NCBI RefSeq assembly: GCF_051710625.1 | Contig: NZ_JBPESN010000021.1 | Coordinates: 1 to 34,949, forward strand | Direction: 5' to 3' | DNA from: JBPESN01 sp051710625 | Lineage (GTDB): Bacteria; Pseudomonadota; Gammaproteobacteria; Enterobacterales; Enterobacteriaceae | Length of the DNA stretch: 34,949 nucleotides | Shown: in pieces, positions 8,367 through 16,597 of the stretch | How the letters are laid out: every line of letters starts with the position of its first letter | Numbering within the stretch: position 1 is the stretch's first letter | Program-made: the position numbers and the translations under genes | The notes under the pieces: generated by a model | What the model was told of the DNA's origin: nothing | The model's database searches: none | What the model saw: only the letters and a program-made list of their open reading frames with translations

Positions 8367-8760
8367 TCAGACCTTTTTGCTCGCCATGGTCGGTGATGGC
8401 GTGCCGCGATGACTTTTTGTGCGGCGGCAAAGCAGGTAGAGAGCGGCGACAACTGATACCGCGGTAAGCGCATACAGACCCCCCCATGGTACTGCCGGTC
8501 TTTTGCTCCAGGTAACCAAGTACGGCAGGGGCAAAAAAACCACTCAGATTACCGATCGAATTGATGAGTGCAATCCCGGGAGCAACAATACTGACCAGCA
8601 ATGAGCCCAGCGGAATCGGCCAGAAAAACGTGGCGCTGGTTTTGGAGCCAATTCAGGCGATGCACGTGGCAATAAAGCCAGGGGATCACGGTCAGCAGAC
8701 CGATACCAAATTCGCTAAAGCCCCGAGTGAATAATCTGCGGTGACCAAAAGACCAGCGTA
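8367..8760 (-). pseudogene. MFS transporter C-terminal remnant (anion:cation symporter-like)
   Basis: Fragments in three frames give LVFWSPQIIHS, FGIGLLTVIPW, TSATFFWPIPLGSLLVSI, then APGIALINSIGNLSGFFAP and VLGYLEQKTGSTMGG. These are transmembrane segments 8-12 of an MFS transporter of the ACS type (hexuronate, tartrate or glucarate carriers). A run of seven G (complement 8479-8485) causes one frameshift; beyond it LYALTAVSVVAALYLL and a hydrophilic tail end at the TGA 8367-8369. The N-terminal half is gone, and the ail pseudogene starts immediately upstream. The substrate cannot be told. Confidence 0.75.
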
Positions 8761-8772
8761 TTTGATTAACGT

Positions 8773-9369
8773 TCAGAAACGATAGCCGACACCGAACAGC
8801 AGTGAGTTTCGTGTTAGGGTTTGCTCGCCATGGTTGAAGCGGCTGGCTTCATAGCCCAGGTCGATGACCATATTTTCAACCAGGTTGATTTGTGCACCTG
8901 CGCCATAGGCAGGAGGAGTTTTCTTTAGCTCAGAGCGGCTATGATTTGTCGCCGTCGCATCGCCGGTCTTGAAAGGTGATTGTCTGAAATGAGATGAATA
9001 ATCATCGTAATTTATACCAATAACGCCATAAACAGAAACGTAGTCATTAAAACGCCAGACGGGCCCAGGCGTGAGCGAAACCCCGCTGTAGCGATAGCGT
9101 AGATCATTTTGAACTTTATTGGCGGCGGCCCAGCTACTGCAGGCGTTGGCGGTCATATAGCTCAGCGAGCCGATGAGGCCGAGTGGTTCGCTTCATTCAT
9201 AGCGATATTTAATATTGAACCCGTCCAGCCGGTCATCGTTCGACCTTCTGCCATCAGTATTGTTTGTTATATTATTGAGCGTGTAACCGACGCTGAGACT
9301 ATGGTTATCGGCCAACGCTTTGATGGGTAGCAATAGGGTAAAGGCGATAATAGAAAACGGTGTTTTCAT
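8773..9369 (-). pseudogene. Ail/Lom-family outer-membrane protein with one nonsense codon
   Basis: From MKTPFSIIAFTLLLPIKALA (a signal peptide cleaved near ALA-DN) the frame runs 198 codons to the TGA at 8773-8775, ending in Phe as expected for an outer-membrane barrel. The fold is the eight-stranded Ail/OmpX/PagC/Lom barrel: HSLSVGYTLNN, LDGFNIKYRYE, LTPGPVWRFNDYVSVYGVIG, and YEASRFNHGEQTLTRNSLLFGVGYRF. Codon 59 is TGA (9193-9195) in the position of the usual Trp after YRYE, so a single TGG to TGA change explains it. No other lesion is visible, so this is a recent pseudogene, or a readthrough candidate. Ail proteins mediate adhesion and complement resistance in Yersinia. Its neighbours are gene remnants. 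Confidence 0.85.
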
Positions 9370-9707
9370 GAATTAATCTCTTATAAATAATTTTTTAAAT
9401 TAGGCGCCGACAGATGACTAGGGTGGCGAGTGGCTAATCTATTTTACAAGATCAAGGTAAATATTGATTAAATAACAAAGATGGCTGCCGGGAGAAATTA
9501 ACTAGAAACGATACAGCCTAGAAGCGGAAAGGCTCGTCTCTTAAAAATGATATTATTACCTTGGACTGGAATTAAAATAATAACTAAGTTCAAGGCCAAA
9601 ATAAGAAACTGAATAAGAATTGGGAAAGGAATTAAAAATAGTTTGTCAATATGAAAAAGGAGTAGACTTAATGCAACGCCCAACATATGAAGCTCAAAGC
9701 CAAGGCG
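9370..9707. other. AT-rich intergenic region, no supported gene
   Basis: These 338 bp between the ail start and the ptsO stop are clearly more AT-rich than the flanks. They should hold the ail promoter on the minus strand (an AAGAGA-like RBS lies upstream of its ATG) and the 3' end of the ptsO transcript. A 62-codon hydrophobic minus-strand frame at 9498-9686 has no recognisable family and no clear RBS; I do not call it a gene. Confidence 0.5.
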
Positions 9708-9980
9708 TCAGTCTTCGTCGAAACCGGCGTTAAATAGCTCAATCACCGCCGCCAGCGCCGTGACCTCGTCAGGCCCGGTGGCCTCGGCCTCGATCATCCG
9801 CCCTTTGGCGGAATCCAGCATCAGCAAACCGATAACGCTGCTGGCCTCCGCCTCGATACCGCTGTCGTTACGCAGCATCACTTCGGCATCGAAGCTTTGT
9901 ACCAGTTCAAATAGCTTCATTGCCGGCCGGGTATGCATACCCAGACGGTTTTTAATCTCTACCGTTTGTTTGACAGTCAT
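9708..9980 (-). CDS. ptsO: Phosphocarrier protein NPr
   Basis: NPr is the HPr-like protein of the nitrogen PTS. It receives phosphate from EI-Ntr (PtsP) and passes it to EIIA-Ntr (PtsN). At 90 residues it is the standard length. The active-site His16 is in RLGMHTRPA, and the second conserved region is SSVIGLLMLDSAKG. The start overlaps the rapZ stop by 4 bp (ATGA), so the two are translationally coupled in the rpoN-hpf-ptsN-rapZ-ptsO order typical of enterobacteria. The gene appears intact, although its phosphate acceptor PtsN is truncated and rpoN is dead. Confidence 0.95.
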   Translation of the reverse strand: MTVKQTVEIKNRLGMHTRPAMKLFELVQSFDAEVMLRNDSGIEAEASSVIGLLMLDSAKGRMIEAEATGPDEVTALAAVIELFNAGFDED

Positions 9981-10831
9981 GATTTGCGCTTTTCCAGAGT
10001 GCGGTGGCGGGACTGGACATTCTTGCCGTGAGAGCGAAAATAGTCCGCCAGCTGTTCGGCGATATATACCGAACGGTGTTTGCCGCCGGTACAGCCTATC
10101 GCCACCGTGAGATAACTGCGGTTATTGGTTTCAAGCATCGGCAGCCACAGATCCAGATAGCTGCGGGTCTGATAGATAAAATTATGGACTTCGGTATGGC
10201 GATCCAGAAACGCGGCCACGGAGTGATCCAGGCCGGTCATCGGTCTGAGCTTGGGATCCCAGTGCGGATTGGGCAGAAAACGCACGTCGAATACGTAGTC
10301 GGCGTCGATGGGGATGCCGTGCTTGTAGCCAAAGGATTCAAACACCATGGTCAGTTCCCGTTCGCGCTTGCCCAGCAGGCGTGTACGCAGCATTTCGGCC
10401 AGTTCATGCACCGACATCTCCGAGGTGTCGATCACCAGATCGACGCGTGAGCGCAGCGGCTCAAGCAACGAGTCCTCTTCATCTATGGCGCTTTCCAGCG
10501 ACAGGTTGCGGGTGGAAAGCGGATGCAGCCGCCGGGTGTCGCTATAGCGGCGGATAAGGGTATTGCGATCGGCGTCCAGAAACAGCAACTGCGGGGCAAA
10601 GGCCTGCGGCAGGTTATCCATAACCTGTTCAAAAATTTCCGGCGATTCGGGCATATTGCGCACGTCAATGCTCACCGCGGCGGAGATATTACTCGCCGCC
10701 AGCGTGCTGGCCAACTGCGGCAGCAACACCACCGGCAGGTTATCAACGCAGTAAAAGCCCATGTCCTCCAGCGCGCGCAGCGCAACGGATTTACCTGAAC
10801 CTGATCGACCGCTGACTATCATCAGCACCAT
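9977..10831 (-). CDS. rapZ: RNase adapter protein RapZ
   Basis: RapZ (YhbJ) is a 284-residue protein, the family length. It binds the sRNAs GlmY and GlmZ and guides RNase E to GlmZ, so it controls glucosamine-6-phosphate synthase and hence cell-envelope precursor supply. The N-terminal Walker A is SGRSGSGKS (residues 7-15). The C-terminal domain has VAIGCTGGKHRSVYIAEQL and ends in the basic tail SRHRTLEKRKS, which contributes to RNA binding. The frame is clean. It is 92 bp downstream of the ancestral ptsN stop and overlaps ptsO by 4 bp. Confidence 0.95.
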   Translation of the reverse strand: MVLMIVSGRSGSGKSVALRALEDMGFYCVDNLPVVLLPQLASTLAASNISAAVSIDVRNMPESPEIFEQVMDNLPQAFAPQLLFLDADRNTLIRRYSDTRRLHPLSTRNLSLESAIDEEDSLLEPLRSRVDLVIDTSEMSVHELAEMLRTRLLGKRERELTMVFESFGYKHGIPIDADYVFDVRFLPNPHWDPKLRPMTGLDHSVAAFLDRHTEVHNFIYQTRSYLDLWLPMLETNNRSYLTVAIGCTGGKHRSVYIAEQLADYFRSHGKNVQSRHRTLEKRKS

Positions 10832-10923
10832 GACGATACACCCTTTTGCCTTGCTTATTCATCCCCTGGCGATGCGGCCATGCCTTGCCCAACCTATCCC
10901 GCTTTCAGGACGGCGCCGCGGCG

Positions 10924-11403
10924 TTAATCGCCGTTTTCCGTTTCGGTCATGATCTAATACAGCTCCTCATCGCTTTGCGCGCCGCGCAAACGGCGGCAGA
11001 CGGTTTTATCCGCCAACCGCTTGGCCACAAGCAAAAGGGTGTGCAAATGAACTTTGCACTGTTCTGCCGGCACCAGCAGCGCGAACAGCAGGTCCACGGG
11101 CTGATTATCGATGGCATCAAACGCGATGGGTTGTTCGAGCCGGATAAAGGCCCCGACCGCGCACAGCGTGTCTTCTTCCAGCTTACCGTGCGGAATGGCG
11201 ATGCCGTTGCCGATACCGGTACTGCCCATGCGCTCGCGCGTCAATACGGCGTCAAACACCACTTGCGGCGCCAGGTTAAGTTGTTTCGCCGCCAGTTTGC
11301 TGATAATTTCCAGAGCTCTTTTCCTGCTCTGGCAGTGGACGTCGCTGCGGGTACATTTAATATTTAACACTGAATCGATTTGCATTGCTGTATCGTTAGT
11401 CAT
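10924..11403 (-). pseudogene. ptsN: ptsN, EIIA-Ntr, amber codon removes the last nine or so residues
   Basis: PtsN is the terminal phosphoacceptor of the nitrogen PTS. It regulates K+ uptake and, through TrkA and KdpD, potassium balance. The 149 residues before the stop align well: TRSDVHCQSRKRALEIIS, the active-site His72 in IGNGIAIPHGK, and FDAIDNQPVDLLFALLVP. After QSDEELY codon 150 is TAG (10954-10956) where homologues have Gln. The frame continues IMTETENGD to the ancestral TAA at 10924-10926. Only the extreme C-terminal helix end is lost, so the protein may still fold; calling it a pseudogene is a judgement. CAG to TAG is a single transition. Confidence 0.85.
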
Positions 11404-11439
11404 TTCGGGTCACTTAGGCGCTGGTTAACCTTTAAGACT

Positions 11440-11474
11440 CATCAGCCCGTTACCGTAGGGATAACGAGCTGATG
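11440..11474. repeat. Stem-loop in the hpf-ptsN gap
   Basis: CATCAGC (11440-11446) pairs with GCTGATG (11468-11474), and inside it CGTTA (11448-11452) pairs with TAACG (11462-11466) around a nine-base loop; one mismatch separates the two stems. No T tract follows on either strand, so it does not look like an intrinsic terminator. It could be an mRNA processing or stabilising hairpin between hpf and ptsN. Confidence 0.6.
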
Positions 11475-11508
11475 TGAGGTTTAGGTGGCGTTGTTGGCTA
11501 CGGTTAAA

Positions 11509-11796
11509 TTAATATTGTTTCAGCTTTTCTTTATGCTTGTTCAACTGCCGCGTGAGCTTATCGATTAATAAATCGATGGCGGCGTACATATCATCCGCTT
11601 CCGCAGTCGCGTGCAGCTCACCACCGTTGAGATGCACCGTCATTTCGGCAATCTTCTGAACTTCCTCGACCTTCAGGACAATATAGACTTGATTGATGCG
11701 ATCGAAGAACCGTTCCAGCTTCAAGAATTTAGTTGTTACAAATTTCCGTAAGGCGTCGGTGATGACAACATGCTGTCCGGTAATGTTCAGCTGCAT
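11509..11796 (-). CDS. hpf: Ribosome hibernation promoting factor
   Basis: HPF (YhbH) binds the 30S decoding region and with RMF forms inactive 100S ribosome dimers in stationary phase. It is 95 residues, the usual short-HPF length, starting MQLNITGQHVVITDALR; nine upstream in-frame codons are excluded because homologues begin here. The beta-alpha-beta-beta-beta-alpha fold is recognisable, with AEMTVHLNGGELHATAEADDMYAAIDLLIDKL (split here as the strand AEMTVHLNGGELHA, then ADDMYAAIDLLIDKL). It follows rpoN by 23 bp. It is intact although rpoN upstream is a pseudogene, so its transcript presumably still reads through from upstream or from a local promoter. Confidence 0.93.
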   Translation of the reverse strand: MQLNITGQHVVITDALRKFVTTKFLKLERFFDRINQVYIVLKVEEVQKIAEMTVHLNGGELHATAEADDMYAAIDLLIDKLTRQLNKHKEKLKQY

Positions 11797-11819
11797 AGTG
11801 TCTTCCTTCTCTGTAGAGG

Positions 11820-13247
11820 TCAAACCAATTGTTTTCGCTGGTTCGACGGCGGGATGGATAAAGGCTCTCGGTACTTCGCTACGGTACGCCGCGCCACCAT
11901 GATACCCTGCTCGGAAAGCAGGTCGGCGCGCTTACTGTCGCTAAGAGGCTTTGCCGGGTTTTCCGCAGCGATTAATTTTTTCACCAGCGCGCGGATAGCC
12001 GTGAAGGACGCTTCGCCCCCCCCCTTCGGTATTGACGTGGCTGGAGAAAAAATATTTCAATTTAAAGATGCCGCGCGGACTGTGCAGATATTTCTGGGTG
12101 GTGACGCGCTAAATCGTGGACTCATGCATATCCACCGCCTGGGCGATATCTGCCAGCACCATTGGCCGCATGACTCTTCCCCCTGTTCAAAGAACGCCAT
12201 CTGACGCTCGACGATACGGCCCGTCACCTTCAACAGCGTTTCATTGCGGCTTTCCAGACTTTTAATCAGCCAGCGCGCCTCCTGCAAATGGCTGCGAATA
12301 AACTGACCCTCCGCATCGTTACGGGTGTTGCTGCCCAGGGCCGCGTACTGCTGATTAATGCGCAGCGCGGGAATGCTGTCGGTATTGAGCTCCACCACCC
12401 AGCAGCGGTTTTGCAGTTTGCGCACCAGCACGTCGGGAATCACATACTGCGATTCGCCGGTATTGATGAACTGCCCCGGGCGCGGATCCAGCGACTGAAT
12501 CAGCGCCATGGCCGGTTTCAGGACATCCTCTTTCAGCTTAGTCGAACGTAGCAGGGTGCGGAAATCATGGCTGCCCAGCAGACTGAGATAATCACTGACG
12601 ATGAGCCGCGCCTCGTTGAGATAAGGCAGATCGGCCGCAAATTGCGAGAGCTGAATCGGCAGGCAGTCGTGCAAATCCCGCGCCGCCACGCCGACCGGAT
12701 CGAAGCGCTGGATGCGTTTTAGTACCGCTTCCACCTCGTCCAGGGTGACGTTTTCGTCGCCGATGCTGTCGAGCATATCGTCCAGCGGCACCGTCAGATA
12801 GCCGGTGTCATCCACGGCGTCGACGATGGAGGTGGCAATCGCTCCATCAGTATCGGAAAAGGGAGTAAGCTCTACCTGCCACATGAGGTAGTTTTGCAGG
12901 GTCTGGGTGGTTTCACCCTGATAGACGGGCAATTCTTCGTCGCGATAGTTGGTACCGGTGCCGGAGGGTGTCCCGGCGGAGTATATCTCGTCCCAGGTGG
13001 CGTCCAGCGGCAGCTCTTCCGGCATGTCCTTTTGTTCCATCGCCTCGCGGGTGTCGAGTGACTCGCTGTCGTGCGCGTCGACCTCGTCATGCAAATCGGC
13101 CTGTTCAAGCAAGGGGTTACTTTCCAGCGCCGTCTGAATTTCCTGCTGGAGTTCAAGCGTGGACAATTGCAACAGACGGATGGCCTGTTGCAACTGCGGG
13201 GTCATGGCTAACTGCTGACTCAGCCTGAGTTGTAAACCTTGCTTCAT
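11820..13247 (-). pseudogene. rpoN: rpoN, sigma-54, two frameshifts and one amber codon
   Basis: Sigma-54 directs RNA polymerase to -24/-12 promoters with AAA+ activators. Region I (MKQGLQLRLSQQLAMTPQLQ) and the core-binding domain are intact to RQMAFFEQGEE. One T is then lost at about 12175. In the shifted frame MRPMVLADIAQAVDMHESTI is followed by TAG at 12109-12111, where homologues have Ser in the DNA-binding helix-turn-helix. A run of nine G (complement 12016-12024) adds a further shift. The RpoN box MVARRTVAKYRE is still readable before the TGA at 11820-11822. The largest readable product (about 360 genuine residues) lacks the whole DNA-binding domain, so sigma-54 promoters cannot be used from this copy. 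Confidence 0.95.
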
Positions 13248-13294
13248 AAAATGCGTCAACTATCCTCACGAACCACGGCGGTAACGCCACCTTA

Positions 13295-14020
13295 TCAGAG
13301 GCGGAACTCTTCGCCCAGATAAACCCGTTTGACCTGCTCGTCGAGCATGACGTCGGCCGGGGAGCCGTGGGCGATGAGCTTGCCCTGGCTGACGATATAG
13401 GCTCGTTCGCACACGTCGAGTGTCTCACGCACGTTGTGGTCGGTGATAAGCACGCCAAGGCCGCTGTCGCGCAAATGTTCGATGATTTTTTTGATATCGA
13501 TGACGGAAATCGGATCGACGCCGGCAAAAGGTTCGTCAAGCAGGATAAATTTGGGGTTGGCGGCGAGCGCCCGCGCGATCTCTACCCGGCGTCGTTCACC
13601 GCCGGACAGCGACTGGCCGAGGTTGTCGCGCAAATGGCTGATATGGAACTCTTCCATCAGCTCTTTCGCGCGGTCGTTACGCTGTTCACGGGTGAGATCC
13701 TGGCGAATTTGCAGCACCGCCATCAGATTGTCGAACACGCTCAGGCGGCGGAAGATCGAGGCTTCCTGCGGCAGATAGCCGATTCCGCGGCGGGCGCGGG
13801 TATGCAGCGGCAGGAGGCTAATATCGTCATCATCGATGACAATCCGGCCGGCGTCGCGGGGGATGATGCCCACCACCATATAAAACGTGGTGGTTTTGCC
13901 CGCCCCGTTAGGCCCCAGCAATCCCACAATCTCGCGAGAGCTTACCTTCAGGCTGACGTCTTCCACCACGCGGCGTCCTTTATAGGCTTTAGCCAAATTT
14001 TCTGCGATTAATGTTGCCAT
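13295..14020 (-). CDS. lptB: LPS export ABC transporter ATPase LptB
   Basis: LptB powers extraction of LPS from the inner membrane by LptF/G and its movement along the LptC-LptA-LptD bridge. The 241 residues match the E. coli length. Walker A is GPNGAGKTT (residues 36-44), the signature LSGGERRR, and Walker B FILLDEPFAGVDP, with the switch His in ITDHNVRE. The frame is clean. It lies 15 bp downstream of lptA and 47 bp upstream of the rpoN start. LPS transport is essential in E. coli, which fits its conservation among dead neighbours. Confidence 0.96.
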   Translation of the reverse strand: MATLIAENLAKAYKGRRVVEDVSLKVSSREIVGLLGPNGAGKTTTFYMVVGIIPRDAGRIVIDDDDISLLPLHTRARRGIGYLPQEASIFRRLSVFDNLMAVLQIRQDLTREQRNDRAKELMEEFHISHLRDNLGQSLSGGERRRVEIARALAANPKFILLDEPFAGVDPISVIDIKKIIEHLRDSGLGVLITDHNVRETLDVCERAYIVSQGKLIAHGSPADVMLDEQVKRVYLGEEFRL

Positions 14021-14035
14021 GGATTTTATACCCGA

Positions 14036-14587
14036 TTATTTGGCTGATTTCGCCGGCGCTTTGGCGCCGCTTTTATCCTGCAGCTGCGCCGGTACCAGCA
14101 CGGTGGTGACCCGTTTGCCTTTATCGCTGAACGCCTCCATCTGCTGTTTCTTGACCAGATAGGTAATGCGATCGCCTTTCACGTTGCTGTCCAACTGCTC
14201 CAGATAAGCATTGCCCGTCAGAATCACCAGATCGTTGGCGGTTTCGTAACGCACCTTCTGCGAATGACCGCGCACCGGCTTGCCGTCGTCCTGCAGTTGA
14301 TAGAAAGTGACCTGATTACCGTAGCCTTCAACGACTTCGTTACCGTCCTTACCGTCGGGGCGGGTGATGACGACCTTATCGGCGCGAATATCAATTGAAC
14401 CGCGCTTGACCACGACCTCACCGGTGAGGGTCACGGTATTAGTCGCCATATCCACCACCTGCTGCGCGGAGTCGATATGAATCGGTTGCTGATTGTCGCT
14501 GGTCAGCGCCAGCGCCTGCGCGCTGGCCAGCATTAAGCCGCCGGCCAGAAGCAGGCTAGGGCGTACGTTGTGAATTCTGGATTTCAT
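14036..14587 (-). CDS. lptA: Periplasmic LPS-binding bridge protein LptA
   Basis: LptA oligomerises through its beta-jellyroll to carry LPS across the periplasm. From MKSRIHNVRPSLLLAGG the protein is 183 residues, with a signal peptide ending near ASAQALA. The OstA-like domain follows (QPIHIDSAQQVVDMATNT, VVKRGSIDIRADKVVI). The ATG lies inside lptC, 32 bp before the lptC stop, an overlap also known in E. coli; I prefer it to an in-frame Met seven codons upstream. The C-terminal tail is lysine/alanine-rich (KSGAKAPAKSAK). No lesion is visible. Confidence 0.94.
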   Translation of the reverse strand: MKSRIHNVRPSLLLAGGLMLASAQALALTSDNQQPIHIDSAQQVVDMATNTVTLTGEVVVKRGSIDIRADKVVITRPDGKDGNEVVEGYGNQVTFYQLQDDGKPVRGHSQKVRYETANDLVILTGNAYLEQLDSNVKGDRITYLVKKQQMEAFSDKGKRVTTVLVPAQLQDKSGAKAPAKSAK

Positions 14588-15134
14588 AAGAAGTCTTAAC
14601 CTTTTCAATCAACTCGGCGGTCTTGTTGCGCAGATTGCCGCGCATCTTCATGCCGGTGGAGTTAAAGCCGGTACCATATAAGGTTACCTCATCATCCGAG
14701 GAGACGTCCTGCGTGACCAGGTTAACCACCGCGTTATCTGTTGTTATGCGTTTAAGCTGCGAGGCGTCGGTCAGGCTGTCCACCTGAACATGGCCATACA
14801 GGTAAAGCATCCTGTCCTGGGTCAGCTTGGCCTTATCGGCTTTCACCGTCCAGGTCGGCACTTTGCTTTCATCGAACGTGGTGGCGACTGGCCGGGTGAA
14901 CCAGGTGATCTGTTGCTCGGCGAAATGATCCACGTGATCGGCCACCAGCTTGTAATTAAGCCCCCCTGCCGGGTTATACACCACGGTTGTGGTATATTCA
15001 CTCTGATAGGTGGGCTCGCCGGCGTTCACCGGCGTCTGGGCCGCCGCCGTGTCGGTGTCCGCCAAGTTCCAGCCGATAAGCACCAATACCAATAATCCCA
15101 GCAGCGCCGTGGTCCAACGCGTTGTCTTGCTCAT
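14556..15134 (-). CDS. lptC: LPS export membrane-anchored protein LptC
   Basis: LptC is a bitopic inner-membrane protein that passes LPS from LptB2FG to LptA. It is 192 residues: one N-terminal transmembrane helix (TTALLGLLVLVLIGWNLA) followed by a periplasmic jellyroll with TWFTRPVATTFDE and YGHVQVDSLTD. The ATG overlaps the kdsC TGA in an ATGA, and its 3' end overlaps lptA by 32 bp, so the three genes are tightly coupled. The frame is intact although kdsC upstream is damaged; ribosomes still finish the kdsC frame exactly at the overlap, because its frameshifts cancel out. Confidence 0.94.
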   Translation of the reverse strand: MSKTTRWTTALLGLLVLVLIGWNLADTDTAAAQTPVNAGEPTYQSEYTTTVVYNPAGGLNYKLVADHVDHFAEQQITWFTRPVATTFDESKVPTWTVKADKAKLTQDRMLYLYGHVQVDSLTDASQLKRITTDNAVVNLVTQDVSSDDEVTLYGTGFNSTGMKMRGNLRNKTAELIEKVKTSYEIQNSQRTP

Positions 15135-15668
15135 ACCGACTGCCCTTTGGCATCCTCCGGCTTTCCCCTGCGCCAGCAGCAGCAGGTCGCAGACTTCCCG
15201 CACCGCAACCGCCGGCGGTGCGGGTAACGCAATCGGCCCTGGGCCGCAATAGCGGGTGCGCGTCCGCCACTGCCACGCTCAGGCCGACCTGGTCCATGCA
15301 TCGGGGCATCAATCAGGTCGTCGCTCACGTAGGCGACCTGTTCCGCTGTTAACTTTAGTTTACTCAGAAGCGCTCTAAAGGCCAAAGTCTTATCCGATTG
15401 CCCCTGGTAAAGATGCGTAATGCCTAGCGTGGCACAACGGTCCTCCAGCAGCCTGGCGGTGCGGCCGGTAATAATAGCGACCTCAATGCCCGATGTGATC
15501 AGGCAGCGAATGCCGTAGCCATCGCGGACATTAAACGCTTTGAGTTCATCACCGTGATTGCTTATATAAATCAGACCGTTGGACATGACGCTGTCCACAT
15601 CGCAAATCAGTAGACGAATAGTCCGGGTGCTTGCCAGCACCTGCTGCGCTACCGGCCCGTAGCATATC
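15131..15668 (-). pseudogene. kdsC: kdsC, Kdo-8-phosphate phosphatase, start lost and core frameshifted
   Basis: KdsC is an HAD phosphatase that dephosphorylates Kdo-8-P. The frame opens within CYGPVAQQVL, lacking the first dozen or so residues, because a deletion joins it to kdsD. The HAD motif reads CDVDSVMSNG where E. coli has CDVDGVLSDG, and the fourth motif reads YVSDDLID for YVGDDLID, so motif residues have drifted. After SDDLID the frame shifts. The true sequence (VGLSVAVADAHPLL, then REVCDLLLLAQGK) lies in the other two frames before the original frame returns as EDAKGQSV and ends in the TGA overlapping lptC. A 179-codon frame stays open throughout, but about 50 residues of it are nonsense. 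Confidence 0.9.
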
Positions 15669-16597
15669 ATGCATATGCACCACGCCTAATAGATGGTCGT
15701 CCTGCGCTACCAGTAGCGAAGTAATGTTGCGCGCCTGCATAAGATTCAGCGCTTCCACCGCCAGCGTATCGGGCGCGACGCGTACGCCCCCCCCGGCGTC
15801 ATGACGTCGGGGATACACTCCTCTTTGAGGTCAATGCCCATATCAAACACCCGCCGCAGATCGCCATCGGTAAAAATGCCGACGATGACGTTTTGCGCAT
15901 CGCAAATCACCGTCATGTCCAGGTTTTTGCGGGTAATCTCCAGCAGCGCGTCGCACAGCGAGGCTGTGCGGGCGGTCAGCGGCATTTCGTCGCCGCTGTG
16001 CATAATATCGCTTACGCGCAGCAGCAGTTTGCGTCTTAATGCGCCGCCGGGATGGGACAAGGCAAAATCCTCGGCGGTAAAGCCCCGCGCCCGCAGGAGC
16101 GCCACCGCCAGCGCGTCGCCCATGACCAGCGCGGTGGTAGTGGTGGCGGTCGGCGCCAAGCCCAGTGGGCAGGTTTCTTCCGGCACATGCACGTACAAAT
16201 AGATTTCCGCCGCTTTCCCCATGGTACTTTCCGGTTCGCCGGTCAGGCAGATGAGGGGGATGTGCAGACGTTATAAGCACAGGAATCAGCGCCAAGATCT
16301 CGTGGGATTCGCCGGAATTCGACAGCGCGATAACGATATCCTGCGGCGACACCATACCCAGGTCACCATGGCTGGCCTCGCCAGGATGGACAAAAAACGC
16401 CGGCGTACCGGTACTGGCGAAAGTGGCGGCCAGCTTGCGGCCGATATGGCCGGATTTGCCCATGCCCACCACCACCACTTTGCCGGTGCAGCGAAACAGC
16501 GCTTCGCAGGCGCGGCGGAAATCGTCATTAATATATTGATCCAGCTGCGCCGGACCCGCTCGCTCAATAGCGGGAACTTCCTTGCCGGCGCCGTTTG
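15651..16597 (-). pseudogene. kdsD: kdsD, arabinose-5-phosphate isomerase, start and stop lost, frameshifted
   Basis: KdsD interconverts ribulose-5-P and arabinose-5-P, the first step to Kdo. The SIS domain is clear: KVVVVGMGKSGHIGRKLAAT, SNSGESHEI, then TCPLGLAPTATTTTALVMG, followed by two CBS domains (FTDGDLRRVFD and HMHDMLRAG). Lesions are loss of the start by fusion to yrbG near 16590, a frameshift after ALIPVL near 16265, a frameshift in a run of eight G at about 15787-15794 (after DVMTP), and loss of the stop by fusion to kdsC at 15651-15662. E. coli has a second isomerase, GutQ, that can replace KdsD; whether this organism keeps one is not visible here. Confidence 0.92.

Noticed and set aside
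9498..9686. A 62-codon hydrophobic minus-strand frame between ail and ptsO
   Set aside because: It lies in AT-rich sequence where hydrophobic codons arise by chance, has no clear RBS and matches no family I recognise.
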